A stretch of DNA of 64,000 bases from assembly GCA_033819885.1 (NCBI GenBank), contig JAQYUZ010000003.1, forward strand, positions 496,001 to 560,000. The letters are read 5' to 3'. A program made the position numbers and the translations under genes. The notes under the pieces were generated by a model, which did not search any database, was not told where the DNA came from, and saw only the letters and a list, made by a program, of their open reading frames with translations. This document shows, one piece after another, positions 24,101-37,582 of this stretch (its first letter is position 1; each line of letters begins with the position of its first letter). Source of the DNA: Microbotryomycetes sp. JL201 (Eukaryota; Basidiomycota; Microbotryomycetes).

Positions 24101-24644
24101 CAAGCTTGAGCCGACTTTTGGACAGCCTTTCAAAGGTGACGTCATACTGCAGATCATTCGCTCTCATCAAGTGGTTCTTGATCGTTTGAGAGAAGCTCGC
24201 ACGGCAGTCGGAATCTCCGGGTTCAGCACCCTTATTCACTCGAACTTTTGCGTCAGCCTTTATCCGTACCGATTGCACTCGCAACGGCTTATGCGCACTT
24301 TATTTTACTTGGGCGCGACAAGTCTGTTGAGTAAGACGAGTCTGGACCGGGATGTGCCCTCGTCAAAGGCCACGTGGGTCGGTTTCGAGCATGACGCGCT
24401 CGTCCTCTCTAGGCGATTGAGGTGAGCTCCCGATTGTTTTGAGATTGATTTTTCGCTCGGTGACCGGCTTTGTGCGCACAGTCAACTCCCTGAAGGACCG
24501 GAAGAGATGCAAAAATCGGCCTACTTGCGTTACTGGTTCTTCTTAAAGTCTCTTAATGCAGTTTCGTCCGAACTCGAAGCCCTCGAACGCCACTTGGGCG
24601 TCTGGTTCGGCAAACCAGACGAGACTGACTTGCTCATGCTATGA
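21162..24644 (+). CDS. ArAE/FUSC-type membrane protein with DUF2421
   Basis: Seven exons (21162-21329, 21402-21525, 21595-21692, 21743-23246, 23304-23622, 23681-24421, 24482-24644) give 1038 aa. Two blocks of membrane helices (about residues 15-200 and 590-740) flank a large soluble middle, the layout of fungal proteins with an N-terminal ArAE_2_N 6-TM domain, a FUSC-like second bundle and a C-terminal DUF2421 domain. Relatives include bacterial aromatic-acid and fusaric-acid exporters and Brefeldin-A-sensitivity proteins of fungi. Seen: AGFPGKTVGG, FNGIYDPILGDRTFD, INLVVWPVTSEQELR, LLTPDLQKNLFLRLN, ISPTLGNTLSTW and GSLYGMVVLEIFQNVGGYRYNPFG. The transport substrate is unknown. Start at the Met before the first helix; an upstream exon cannot be excluded. 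Confidence 0.82.
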
Positions 24645-24793
24645 TTCCTGTTTGTGTGTGTTGTCGTACAGTACAGAATCTAGAGCAGCATAGCATTCGT
24701 TCATCTATCCTCACGAAATACAAACGAGTGCGAGAGGTACAACTAACAGTATGTCGATGGGTGTACATTTGTGCAAGAGTCAATATCTATGCC

Positions 24794-25812
24794 TCAGTCG
24801 ACGGTCCACTTGATCAGAAACTCTTCCCGCCCGCTGGCTTCTTCGAGCGCAGCGCAAAATTTGCCGACGTCAACTTTGATTCGTTCAATGTGGTATTCGA
24901 ACATGCGGGGTGGTGACGAGTTAAGATATTGACTAGCGTGAGTCGCTTGTGCGGGTGAGAAATAAGTTCGTGAGCGAGGGTGTGGAATGATAGGATCCAC
25001 TTGGTGACACAAGAGTTGGGCGCACAAAAGCGCTGTTGCTCCAGACGGCTCAAGCGTGCGCGGTTGGAGACGGCCGTTCGAGTGATGGACGCTGTCCTCG
25101 AACCAATGTCGGAAAAGCCGCGCTGGGCCAGACCCAACGACGGTTCTGGTCGTCGATCGCTCGAACGGTGCAGGCGGTCCTGCCCAGCCTGAACGTGGCG
25201 AAGATGAGATACGAGGCGTCGCCGAGCGCGAACTTTCAGGACTTGGAGGTGGAGTAGGGAGCTGACGAGGCGTTTCGCGGACGTGCAAGCTGGAACCAAG
25301 ACAGTCAGCGGGATCACTGCTACTTTGTGCGGCCGGTCAGCTTACCTGAGTAGGCTTGTGCCGAAAGATTCGCCTTCGTCAAGCGGAAGGAAGTGAGATT
25401 GCATTGCCGGCAAGCAAAAGTGTGCCGCCTCGCCCGCGCCCGAATATTTTCCTTGTTCGAAATGACTAAATTCTAGTGCATGTCGTTGGCCCATGCGGGT
25501 TTCGAAGGGCATACAGCTGTCAAAAACGATCTCTTGGTTATCGTTGTTGACTACCGCCATCATGCGACACCTCAGGATACCGTCAATCACGCTGGCGAAG
25601 CCGGGTCTGACGAGACCGCACAAGTCAGCCCGCGATCGCGCAGACAAGCCTCTGCATGCTCACGAGACGCTCCTCAGGGCAATCAGCTGCTTAGCCCGGA
25701 GGTTCTCAAGCATAGCACATATGACTTCCAGCGGCAGATGTGCACATTCGGAGTCCCGCTCGTAGCCATGAGTGGGCGACGAGGGAGCCAGGGTATGGCA
25801 CATTTCTTGCAT
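24794..25812 (-). CDS. F-box-like protein
   Basis: Three exons (25664-25812, 25346-25606, 24794-25289) give 301 aa. Near the N-terminus LPLEVICAMLENLRAKQLIALRSVS has the spacing of an F-box (LPxE...L..L....L...R.VS), which would bind Skp1 in an SCF ubiquitin ligase. The rest holds no known repeat: a middle with HALEFSHFEQGKYSG, a Pro/Ser-rich stretch (PTPPPSPESS) and a C-terminal part ending EYHIERIKVD...EEFLIKWTVD. The target is unknown. The start could be the Met at 25812 or one three codons later; an upstream Met at 25878 is also in frame. The gene faces WHI2-like across a 676-bp gap. Confidence 0.6.
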
Positions 25813-26488
25813 TGTGCGTAGTGTCAAGTCACAGACGATGATGGCCGAAGCTGTGCACCACTTGTTGCCAGAGATCACGTGATCCTAAGGGGCCCCGGCC
25901 TAGAGCTGCGCGTGCGATAAGCCTCACGTCCCGAATGTGCGCGCTCGAGTCCACATACATGTAGTGGGAGCAGACTCGATATCGATGTGCTCTAGAGACA
26001 CCGTCTGCCCGCAGGTTGAGTCTTTCGGGTTTGCAGCCACGGCGCCGAGTCAAACGCCGACCACCGAAAGCCGAACAAACGGACCGGTGAACTGCCTTAG
26101 AGCGTGCGTGCGCTGATTCTTGAGAACCTCGGACTCGGCTTATACTATCCAGACCAGCGCTGAGACGTAGGTGGCATTTACAAGTTTCGAGCGCCTGGCG
26201 TCACAGGGGCATCCGACCGAGACCAGCATAGGAGGTCGAGGGGCAGTTGACACATCAGCTGTTCACTTTCATCTTGGAGTTCAGTGAAGCTGGGGCGAGC
26301 GTGCCAGGTGCTATAGTCTCCTCGATCGGGACGTGAGGTGTTGCTGGCGGCGCGGCCTGAGCGCCAGCGGAACAGCAACTCGCGACGACGTTCGCTCGAT
26401 CAGCACCCAGCTTCGAGTTCCAGGCACCCGTTCAGCCTTCGAATTCAAATACTGCCAGTCCTGCCACCTGTTACTCCGGCAGAGCACC
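25813..26488. other. Intergenic, divergent promoter region
   Basis: Between the start of the F-box gene (minus) and the WHI2-like gene (plus). I see no coding stretch with family resemblance and no repeat. It presumably holds both promoters and 5' UTRs; no specific motif is claimed. Confidence 0.6.
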
Positions 26489-27772
26489 ATGCAGGGCGAC
26501 ATGGACGCGAGCATGTCGAGTGCGACAACAACAAAGGTCGCGCTCGACTTGCGCGGCCAGCGTGTGTCGCTCGACCGCGAGGCACTGATGGAGCTACCAG
26601 AGAGTATCTTGCTCTGCCTGTTCCCGAACGGCGTCGTACTCAGCCCGCAGAAGCAGTCGCGCGACGACGCGGATGATGACGACGAGCCAGAGGACGTGTA
26701 CTACGTGGACGTGAGTGTGCCCAAGCTCGTCAGGATCCGAGCGGATCTCGCTGGCCTGCTTGTCAATGCTTTCCCAAGGCCCTTTACCCGGCCGACCGTG
26801 TTCCCCACTGCTGCGCCCTGTGTCGTCTCTGCTCGCTGCGCGTCCACACAAGTCCCTGACCAGCTTTTTGCATCAATGACATCCCCAGTTCGACGCTCAA
26901 TGCTTGCAATTTGTGCTCCAATTCTTCACCTCGGCCCGGGATGAGTTCTACGGTCCGCCAGACGGCCCACGGCGAGACCTCAGCGACACAACCGCACAAG
27001 CCAACATGCAGAATCCGCTGTTCCTGAAGCAGGCAATAATCGTCCTGCGGGAAGAGCTCGAATACTTTGCAATCCCGCCGAAACAAGTGGCGGGAGGATC
27101 ATCAGAAGGCACGGCAGAGCTGCCGGGAACGGATGAGTCTGGTAAACCAAACAAGGCGCTGCTCAAGCTCAAACTTGATTGTGGAAACGCCCTGCTTGGC
27201 CGCAAGAGCATATTCACGGCCTTGCAGCGAAATGTCAACCGTGAAAATAATGTCGCGGAACAGCACCTCATTGACATGCTCTGCATGAGGTACGTCATGC
27301 GCCGTCTGATCATGTGCCGGACCGCTCACAACCAATAATTGTCCACAGTGGGTTCGAACGCGAGGACGAGTGGGGCTACCGCTCGTTAGAGCCGAACCGG
27401 TGTTGCATCGCGTCTATCGCGCTTGTGCTTTTGAAGACGGGTATAACGCATCCGCCGATCACACTACCTCCAGGAGCTACAGAGAAGCCGTCGGTCGAGG
27501 TCAACGCGCAGCAGCTCGCCACCGCCCAAAAACTGCTCTTGTTCTGGAGAAAACCGGCAGTGAGTATTTGCGTAGCTTTATAACGCATGCATCGGCGTAC
27601 TCGCCTAGACTAGCCGGTAGCTGACAATTTTGGTCGGCAATTGCTTGTCGCCGTGCAGCGAAAGTGCTGGTGGGACGCGACAGAGCTTACACTTGACGAA
27701 GGGTCTCCCTCCGCACGCGAAGTCAAAATATGGGCCAGACGAGTGTGGACCCTCGAGCTTAGCTTGATCTGA
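26489..27772 (+). CDS. WHI2: WHI2-like BTB/POZ growth and stress regulator
   Basis: Four exons (26489-26710, 26889-27289, 27349-27559, 27659-27772) give 315 aa. A BTB/POZ-like fold begins around residue 15 (LDLRGQRVSLDREALMELPE, SILLCLFPNG) and includes the FDAQCLQFVLQFF strand/helix joined across intron 1. The C-terminus carries the conserved WHI2-like end KPARKCWWD...EVKIWARRVWTLELSLI. In yeast Whi2 works with Psr1/Psr2 phosphatases and dampens TORC1 under amino-acid limitation; KCTD proteins are the animal relatives. An acidic loop (DDADDDDEPED) interrupts the BTB part. The start is the first Met giving the family N-terminus. Confidence 0.82.
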
Positions 27773-28759
27773 ATCTTCCGATCTAATCGGGAGGTATTCG
27801 GCGATGGTCGAACGCTCAGGCCCGGATGACTTACCCTCCCTTTTCTTTGGGATTCGGACATTAAGAGACAAAGAAAGATTCACCAATATACCCCGCGACT
27901 CTCAGTAATGCTATTGACTATTGTGTCGACTGTAAATCACTTGCATAATGTCTGTCCGAGCCGACAATGTTCCGATTTCCAAGGCTGCTCCGTAGCTCAT
28001 CCCTTGTTGCTCGTCTACAACAAGTCTAGTGGTCAAGAGCTTGGGCGTTTCCAGGGCTTGAACGTCAGTACGAGCCCGCTGTCGGTTCCATATTATTGGG
28101 TCAGCTCGGCCACTGCAGCGCGAGCGCAATTGCCCGAACGGGCAATTCGGGACAGCGATCAATTTAAGCTGCTTGCCCCATTGGAGAACAAGCATCAACG
28201 AGGCCATTTACAAATGACGATCATCCGTTGAAATGGGAAATGGACAAGACACGCGCTGTTGCTTGTCGCGTGCCCCATGCAGGCGCAGCCGCCTGAGCTG
28301 GTTGCCCCGTTAAGTCGGGTGACGGTGCAGATCATTAATTGCTCGCCGGGCAGAGCATATAGATCAAAGTTGCAAGAAGCTTGACGCAATTAAGTGATTA
28401 GCGTCACGAGCACTTTGGGAATAAGCTTATAGGGCACGGCCCGCGCATCTCAGGTGCAAGATCGGATCGTCACCGAACACAAGGTGTGCGCGACTCTGGC
28501 CCGGTCTTTGTCCTCTTTCGATTGCGCACTCACTCATCAATTCTTGACACGCATACGTGCGGTCTGCACTCGTTCACTGGATCGACTTTGCTTCGGATTC
28601 GCCACCAGTCGGCGTTTCGACCAGCTCTCGGCTTCGATCCAGTCCACCCAGCTTATCCGCTCTGCCTAGCGGGTCACACTCATTTCGACATTTTACAAGT
28701 GGAACTGCAAAGCTATCTTCTTTCCGACTTGCTTCGCTCAAACCCGGACCTGCTTCCCG
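27773..28759. other. Intergenic region, about 1 kb
   Basis: The longest gene-free stretch of the window. I find no ORF with family resemblance on either strand. It contains a perfect 9-bp inverted repeat at 28128-28147 and otherwise ordinary sequence. It should hold the 3' end of WHI2-like and the promoter of the PriA-like gene. Confidence 0.6.
28128..28147. repeat. Perfect 9-bp inverted repeat with 2-nt spacer
   Basis: The arm AATTGCCCG (28128-28136) is followed after AA by its exact reverse complement CGGGCAATT (28139-28147). It lies about 610 bp upstream of the PriA-like start. Such a palindrome could be a dimeric transcription-factor site; the spacer is too short for a stable RNA hairpin. 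The function is not known. Confidence 0.7.
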
Positions 28760-30791
28760 ATGACTACTACCATGCCGCAAAGACGCCGATCGTCACTTGT
28801 TGCGTTGACACTTCTACTTGGAGCCGTCGTGGCTGAAGCCCAGTTGCCTGTCGCTCTCTCCCGCCGCTCGTCGCAAGACTCGAGTAGTCGAACTCCTTCA
28901 CTGGCCCAGGTAGCCGCCGAACTCGAGTCGGACTTGGCGAAACGGGGATTGCTCGGCACTATCGGATGTATCGTCGGTCTCAAGAACTGTGGTTCGACGC
29001 CGACACCAGTCATCGATACCCTTACTGATGTCAATAATTGTGGCGCGGTCGGATTCAAGTGTCCGGCGTCTTTCGCGAACGGTGTTGGCTCCGTGTCGTG
29101 CTCGGCCGGCAATTGCATTGTGAGTGGCAGGACTGATTGTGACACTGCGATCTTGACACGCTGAGCTTTGTACCTGCAGTCTTCATGTCGAAGCGGATTT
29201 GGGTTTTCAGTGACTCGCGGCGCTTGCATCGACACAACGTCCGACGCCCTCAATTGGTGAGCTCCGATCGTGCAGGTGCAGGAAAGAAAGTGAACCGACG
29301 TATCAACCCGCAGCGGAGCTGTCGGTACCGTCTGCTCGTATGCAAACGGCGTCGGTCAGTGCTCGGGTTCGACATGCTCGCTCGCTTCGTGTGCGACCGG
29401 ATTCTTTGTCTCGGGCTCTACATGCCTGCCAAATTCGTTTCAAACGGACCCTCTCAACTGTGGAGCGGCAGGCAACATTTGCACACTAGCGACGGCGGCA
29501 ACAGGTATGACTTGCTCAGGAGGTCAATGCAAAGCAACGGGCTGCTCGAGCGGTTTTACTTTGATCGGCGGAAGCTGTCAGCAAGTCAACACCCAAAATG
29601 ATGTGAACAATTGGTAAGTCTTGGAAGGGGACACCGGCGTCGGATATTATGCCCGTTTCTGACGCAGCACATTCTTTGCAGTGGCCAACTCGGTCTCAGA
29701 TGTCCGCTGTCGTTCAGCAACGGTGTCGGAAGCACCTGCACGTCTGGACAATGCAGACCAGTGTCCTGCATAGCCGGATACGCCTTTGATACGGCAATTT
29801 CCGCTTGTCGCACCATTACAAATGACCCAGACAACTGGTAAGAAGAGAGGCTTCTTGAAAAGATCAAATCAACCACACGCGTTGACGCTTTCGACTGCTC
29901 CCAGTGGTAGAGTTGGAAACGTGTGCTCTGCAACGAATGGCGTCGCTGGCTGCATCGACGGTCAATGCTTGGCAGTTTCGTGCTTTGCTCCATACCAACT
30001 CACCAACGGTGTTTGTGTCGACACTCGACCACAACCATCCAATCGCGCTCGAGTCAAAAAGTCCAAGAAACCGGCTGGTTTGTGCCCAGCGTGAGTTGTC
30101 CGTGTGTTATCGTCTTCGTCGCAAGCAGCCCCATGGCTGACACTCTGCTCTCTTTTCTCTTTTATGCAGCGGCGAGCGAGCCTGCCCAATCGCTGGATCA
30201 AAATCGTTCCTGAAAGCGAGGTCGACAGACTTTCACGAATTCAGGCTGACCAACACGGCCGCCGCACCGTCGTTTCCGTCTGGTGGTTTCGAGTGGTCAG
30301 TCGCGAGAATGATGCTCGTTCAAGCTGGAAAGAGCGATGTTGACATGTCGCGGTTTACGACCAGTCTGGATACGCAATACTCCATCGAGTCTTGCGGAGG
30401 ATGCGCGTCCATGGGTGAAGGTGAGCACACTCTGTGACCAAAAAAATTCCGGGACAGAGCGACATACTAACGTACGAACTGTTCGCCCGCCATAGGCCGC
30501 AACTGCCTCGAAATTTCATTCGTCAACGGCGTAGGCTGCGATGCTGGCAAATGTACGATCTTTTCCTGTCAAGTCGGCTTTAAACTTTCAAAAGACGGTA
30601 CGGCTTGCATCAGGTCAACTCCGGCGCGCAAGAAAAAGGGCTCGCGTCATCGTTTGGGAGGTGTTCATCATGTTTCAAGTTACTCGGCGTATCGGAAAAG
30701 GGACGAGGGAGCAGACTCCGATATCGCAAGCGCTAATTCGTCAAAGATCGAGAGGAGAAGTCGGCTTGGCCCTAGCAGGCAAACACATTAA
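28760..30791 (+). CDS. Secreted PriA-like cysteine-rich modular protein
   Basis: Eight exons (28760-29119, 29180-29256, 29314-29613, 29682-29837, 29905-30090, 30170-30295, 30365-30420, 30496-30791) give 518 aa. An N-terminal signal peptide (LVALTLLLGAVVAEAQ) precedes at least four modules of the form NCG..G..C.....NGV....C..G.C....C..G (for example NCGAVGFKCPASFANGVGSV). The C-terminal part has GGFECLDT...SIESCGGC...GEG.NC and ends basic. This matches fungal Protein priA, first described from shiitake primordia; such proteins are secreted, probably wall-associated, with an unknown role. Four introns (29257, 29614, 29838, 30296) all interrupt the first Cys codon of a module as TG|Y. No GPI signal is seen. 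Confidence 0.85.
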
Positions 30792-31128
30792 ACCCCTTCG
30801 CTCAGTCTCGGTCTCTCTCTTCTCATTGGTCACCGGCGACTATGTTGTGAATCGCCGATTTTTAGAACGACTGTTGCTTGATAAAGTTGTAGAAAATTTG
30901 ACTGGAAAGGGAAACAAAATTACATCAAACGAAAACCAAATATAAGGGTAGCAGAGTTTACCGGACCGAGAGCGAAGCAGAGGAGAAGAGCAAACTATAT
31001 CGCATGCAGTCGAGTCCCGAAAGACTTTGAGCGAGCGGAGCAAAGTTGACCATGAGACGACATTCGAAATGCGAAAGAGAAATCATCAGAGGAAAGCGCA
31101 GGCAAAGAGCCGACATCCGTTTACGATC
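30792..31128. other. Convergent intergenic region
   Basis: Lies between the 3' ends of the PriA-like gene and beta-tubulin. It is richer in A/T than its surroundings, as expected for two facing terminators/polyadenylation regions. I see no further gene. Confidence 0.6.
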
Positions 31129-33688
<2,560 letters not shown>

Positions 33689-33987
33689 TTTTCGAGTGGA
33701 GTGCGGCCAGGGAACGCCTCGACGCCGCACAGCTTTTGATCGGCCAGTAATTTGGTCAAAACACATCAATTCAACGGCTGCAAAACAAGAATCACAAGAC
33801 AAGTACAATGACAGACAGAAACAAGCCACGAGTGTAGACATGGCGCAGTAACTAGGAAGAGCCAAGTGCGCGCAGTGACCTGTAACGCGGCACGGTCAAC
33901 AACGCAATTCTGAGCATCGCCGTTTGCGTGACGACTGGCGTACACGAGACGGAAAACAAATCGCTGAGGCGCGCGCGTGGGCGCGCT

Positions 33988-36900
33988 CTACCACGTCAAG
34001 GCCTTCTTGCCGGTGCACTTCTTGGGCATGCTGTAATCTTCATAGCGTACTCCACCGCCCCAAGGCGTCTGACCGACTACCTTGGCCTCTGGGCCAAGAC
34101 CGCGCCGCGAAAAGCCTTGCCAGATCTCGCAAAAGTTGTCGCCGCCCGTGAGAGCCTTGTCAGCCTGTTGGAAGATTGTCAGCTCTTGCTTCTTGCGGAC
34201 CCCAAACAGCTAATCTGACCGTCAAAATCGCGTCGCGAGCATCCATAAACGAGGGCCTGCAAGGTTGAAGCTTCATTCCGTCGATGACAAGCTGCGTCAA
34301 AAGCGTGTTGCCATGCTTGGGAACCTTGCGAGTGTAGTTTGGATTCCAGAAGCTGTCATCATCAGAATCGACCTGAGGCGGGAACAGGGACGCGCTGAAG
34401 CCGTGCTTCTCGATAAAGATGCGCGCAAGGCCGTAAAGCATCGTCGCCCACACTTCACCAATAGCGCTGCAGTACGGTTTGTCACAAAGTGTCTCTACCA
34501 ACGCCCCTTCCTGTTAAACTCACTGTACACCCCAGTAGCCGGGCTTGTCGAGCGTCTTGTAGGTCTCGGGATTGATCGTCTGTTGCCAGCGACATCAGAC
34601 GACCGATGCTTAGCGTGCCATGTGAACTGCTCACCATGTTAGTCGAATATGGATAGTTGCGAATACCACCAGAACGCGATGAGGCCCACTCTCCCATCGT
34701 ATAATCGCTGACATTGACGTCGTGCATGCGGATCAAAGTGGCAAGCGCGTCTCCCCAGCCCTCGCCCATGCCTCCAGCTTCACCCCAGCCGAGACATTGC
34801 GCTGTGGCGAAAGGAGGTTAGATAGTACTTTTCGCCGGCTCGACTGGACTTGCAATTGGCTGGACCGCCAGTCAAACGCGTCGACAGACCGTGTGAGTAT
34901 TCGTGAATAACTGAGTGGGCGGAGTGAGCACCTGTCCACGTGCTCGTTCGAACGTCAATGCTCACCAATACCGGCCTCGAAATCGCCGTCGCGGTAAGGC
35001 TGTGAGCCCGACCACGAATACATGCGCATCCGCGGACGGCTGCCATCAGGTGGCGTCGCAAAGTTGGCCTGCACACGCGCGAACTTATTGAGCACCTTGC
35101 AGAATTAGATCCTTATGAGCTCACATTGTTCATTCCCGAGCCGTCTTGAGCGTTTGCTTGGACAGCGTCGTTACCTTGTCCGCCGCGACCAAAGTTATGA
35201 TCCTGGAAATTGCCAGAAGCCTCGTCAAAGCCGTCTGCATTTACCAAGACGTCAGAAGAATCTTGGGTGGTGCTCGCGTGTCACTCACAGCGGTAATACA
35301 TGTCGTGGATCTCGTTGTTTGTGTAGAATAGTTGAGTGACAGATGCATTGATGTACGCTGATTCAAGACTCAGTCACTTTGCTCATCGGCGGCGGCTGTC
35401 CAAGATAGACTCACTTGCAGGGTCGAGAGTGTGACCGCTCTTGGGCCAGCCAAGCTTGAAATCGAATACCATCTTGGATCCGCCAGACGGTCGGAACCCG
35501 TTCATGCTGTTACCTCCATCAGGGTTGTCCTGAGCGAGAACGTTGTTGCCACGTGTGTCGTGATACACCGTGTCCTTGCCGCCTTTGTAGTCTGCAGGAA
35601 TCGTGTGCCATCCGGCGGGGGAGGCTGGCAACGTTGAATTGTCAGCAGTGCTCCTCTCCATGCGCTGCTTGAGAGAAGCGCTCACCTTCCTTGTCAATCT
35701 CAACGTCCTTGCCCGTGAGCACAGCTCGCTTGCCTTCGTTTGGCGCGTTGATGCCCCAGCGGAAAACTTTGTACGTGGGGTCGGGCAGGTCGGCGCCGTC
35801 CGACTGGACGCCGTCGGCATGCAAAGACTCCTCATTGGGCATGCGCTCGCGCAGACCACCTCGAGCCCACGTAGGCCGGCGAGTTGAAGATTCGAAATTC
35901 TTCATACGCATGCGCCGGGACGAGAATTGAGGTGCCATTTGCAACGCCTCGACACCGATTTCGCCTCCCGTAGGACGGAAGTCGCGGACCCAGTCGACGA
36001 CGAGCAACGGTCGTTCGTCTCCAGAAGCGACAGAGCCGTCAGCCTCGACGTAAGCTTCGTACTGGTTGTCTTCGGTCCAAAGCTCATATTTCCACGCCAG
36101 CGTCAAAGTAGATTCACCGTCATGTACGTAGACGAGTGTCGCTTTAACGGGTTCGAGTGCGGAGGGAACCGATTCGATCACGTGAGTGACACCACCGTTG
36201 ACGTTGGCCTCTGCGCGGACAGCCATCCGATCAATCAAGCGCTGGCGTGGAACAGACAGTAACTGGTTGGTCAGATCGACCGACGGGGATTGGATCGCCA
36301 GGAACGTCAATAGGCCATGGCGGGGATCGGCGACCTTTCCGTCATGGGCTTGAGCCGTGATTGGCGGAGAAGTCCATTCGGACGCGTCAATATCTTCATG
36401 CTGCGGACCATTGTCGGACGAGCCAAAAACGGTCTGACCCGCGCGCTCGGCCGCAGCAATAGCCTGGTGGACGATTGGCGCTCGAGCCCACGACGCCACC
36501 TTGTCCTTCCACGCATCTGCAGTGTGCTTAGCAGTGCGATCGACCTTGATCGACTTTGATGCAGGTGAGCTGTCGCCGTACGACACTATTTCGTTTGTTG
36601 ACAAGTCGACACTGCGCAAGGACCATGTGGGGGTTCAGTCAGCGTGCACCCGCCACATTCGGCACGAGCCCTCAAGTCACGCGACGCCAGAGTGCGATCG
36701 CGCGATCGTCGGGCTGTACCGCATGCGAAGGCAGCTCACTTGACATTGACGTCACCGTTTGCGACGTCGAGGCCATCGATGACCTGCACAAAGTGCGCGT
36801 GGTACACATTCGTGTGCTTGGACTCGAAGCCGCTCGTCAGGCGGAATTCGGCGTCCGGGTGAAGGCGAGACACTGGATCAGGAGCAAGCAAGTCAGCTTG

Positions 36901-37231
36901 CCGCACTCGGCGACAGCTCGATATGACTTGAGATCAGGCAGAGTGACTCACGGAACGCGTTTGCGACGTCCTGGCCGACGATGCCGGACGTGCTGCGCAA
37001 GCGCATCGTCGGCGCGGCAGAGTTCCACGCTGAAAGCACGTCAGACGGCCTGTCGCTCGAAAAGGTCGCCGCTTGCACTTGAGGACCAAAGTTGATCGAT
37101 TTGCGCACCGAGCTAGCGCCAGTGGCGAGCACGCTGGCGCGCCCGCCCGAGCTCGGCGGCGGCAGCGCAATGCCGCTCGACAAGGTCGCGAGTGACGATA
37201 GCGACAGCAGCGTCGCCGTCTTCTTGGTCAT
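33988..37231 (-). CDS. Fungalysin, secreted M36 metalloprotease
   Basis: Twelve exons (36952-37231, 36740-36872, 35686-36611, 35415-35624, 35289-35357, 35125-35234, 34966-35068, 34845-34910, 34635-34801, 34524-34579, 34220-34466, 33988-34164) give 847 aa. Signal peptide [23 protein letters not shown]/propeptide domain, then the M36 catalytic domain with HEYSHG (zinc ligands and catalytic Glu), the GMGEGWGD third ligand, NNEIHDMYY, and the C-terminal [18 protein letters not shown]. Fungalysins are thermolysin-like endopeptidases secreted as zymogens. At 847 aa it is long: typical members are about 630. Part of the excess is an in-frame, basic and acidic insert near 35760-35950, just before YKVFRWGIN. 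The intron at 34802-34844 is only 43 nt and was chosen because it alone yields [18 protein letters not shown]. Confidence 0.9.
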
Positions 37232-37582
37232 GTGAATGCGAGTATGGCGGCGTGTCATGCTTGTTCGTGCGCCGGCGAGGATGCGAGCGACTTGAAGCGA
37301 ACCCTCGCAGCGCTGATTTGCGCCCCGACCGCAACCCGCCAATTGCAAGTGGGGCGCCGAGTCCTTATCAGTTTTGGTCGCCACTCGACTTGACAAGAGC
37401 CGCAGCGGACGACGACGTTCACTAAGAACCTATTGCACACACTCGTCCGCGGCCTCGATACATTTACAGGATGTTCAGACAGGAGGCGGGTCTTGAAGCG
37501 TCAATGTCGGCAGGACTTTCGACATTGTAACAAATTAACCTTTTACAACGACGTGAATCATGTAATCGCTATCTGTGCTAGT
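37232..37582. other. Intergenic region
   Basis: Between the start of the fungalysin (minus) and the 3' end of the aminopeptidase gene (minus). It should contain the fungalysin promoter. I see no coding sequence of its own. Confidence 0.6.

Noticed and set aside
30541-30945. Plus-strand frame overlapping the last PriA-like exon
   Set aside because: It is a different frame of the same exon; the chosen frame continues the cysteine spacing and joins in phase.
36556-37095. Plus-strand 179-codon frame opposite the fungalysin start
   Set aside because: Antisense to a confident exon (signal peptide and prodomain); no family resemblance.
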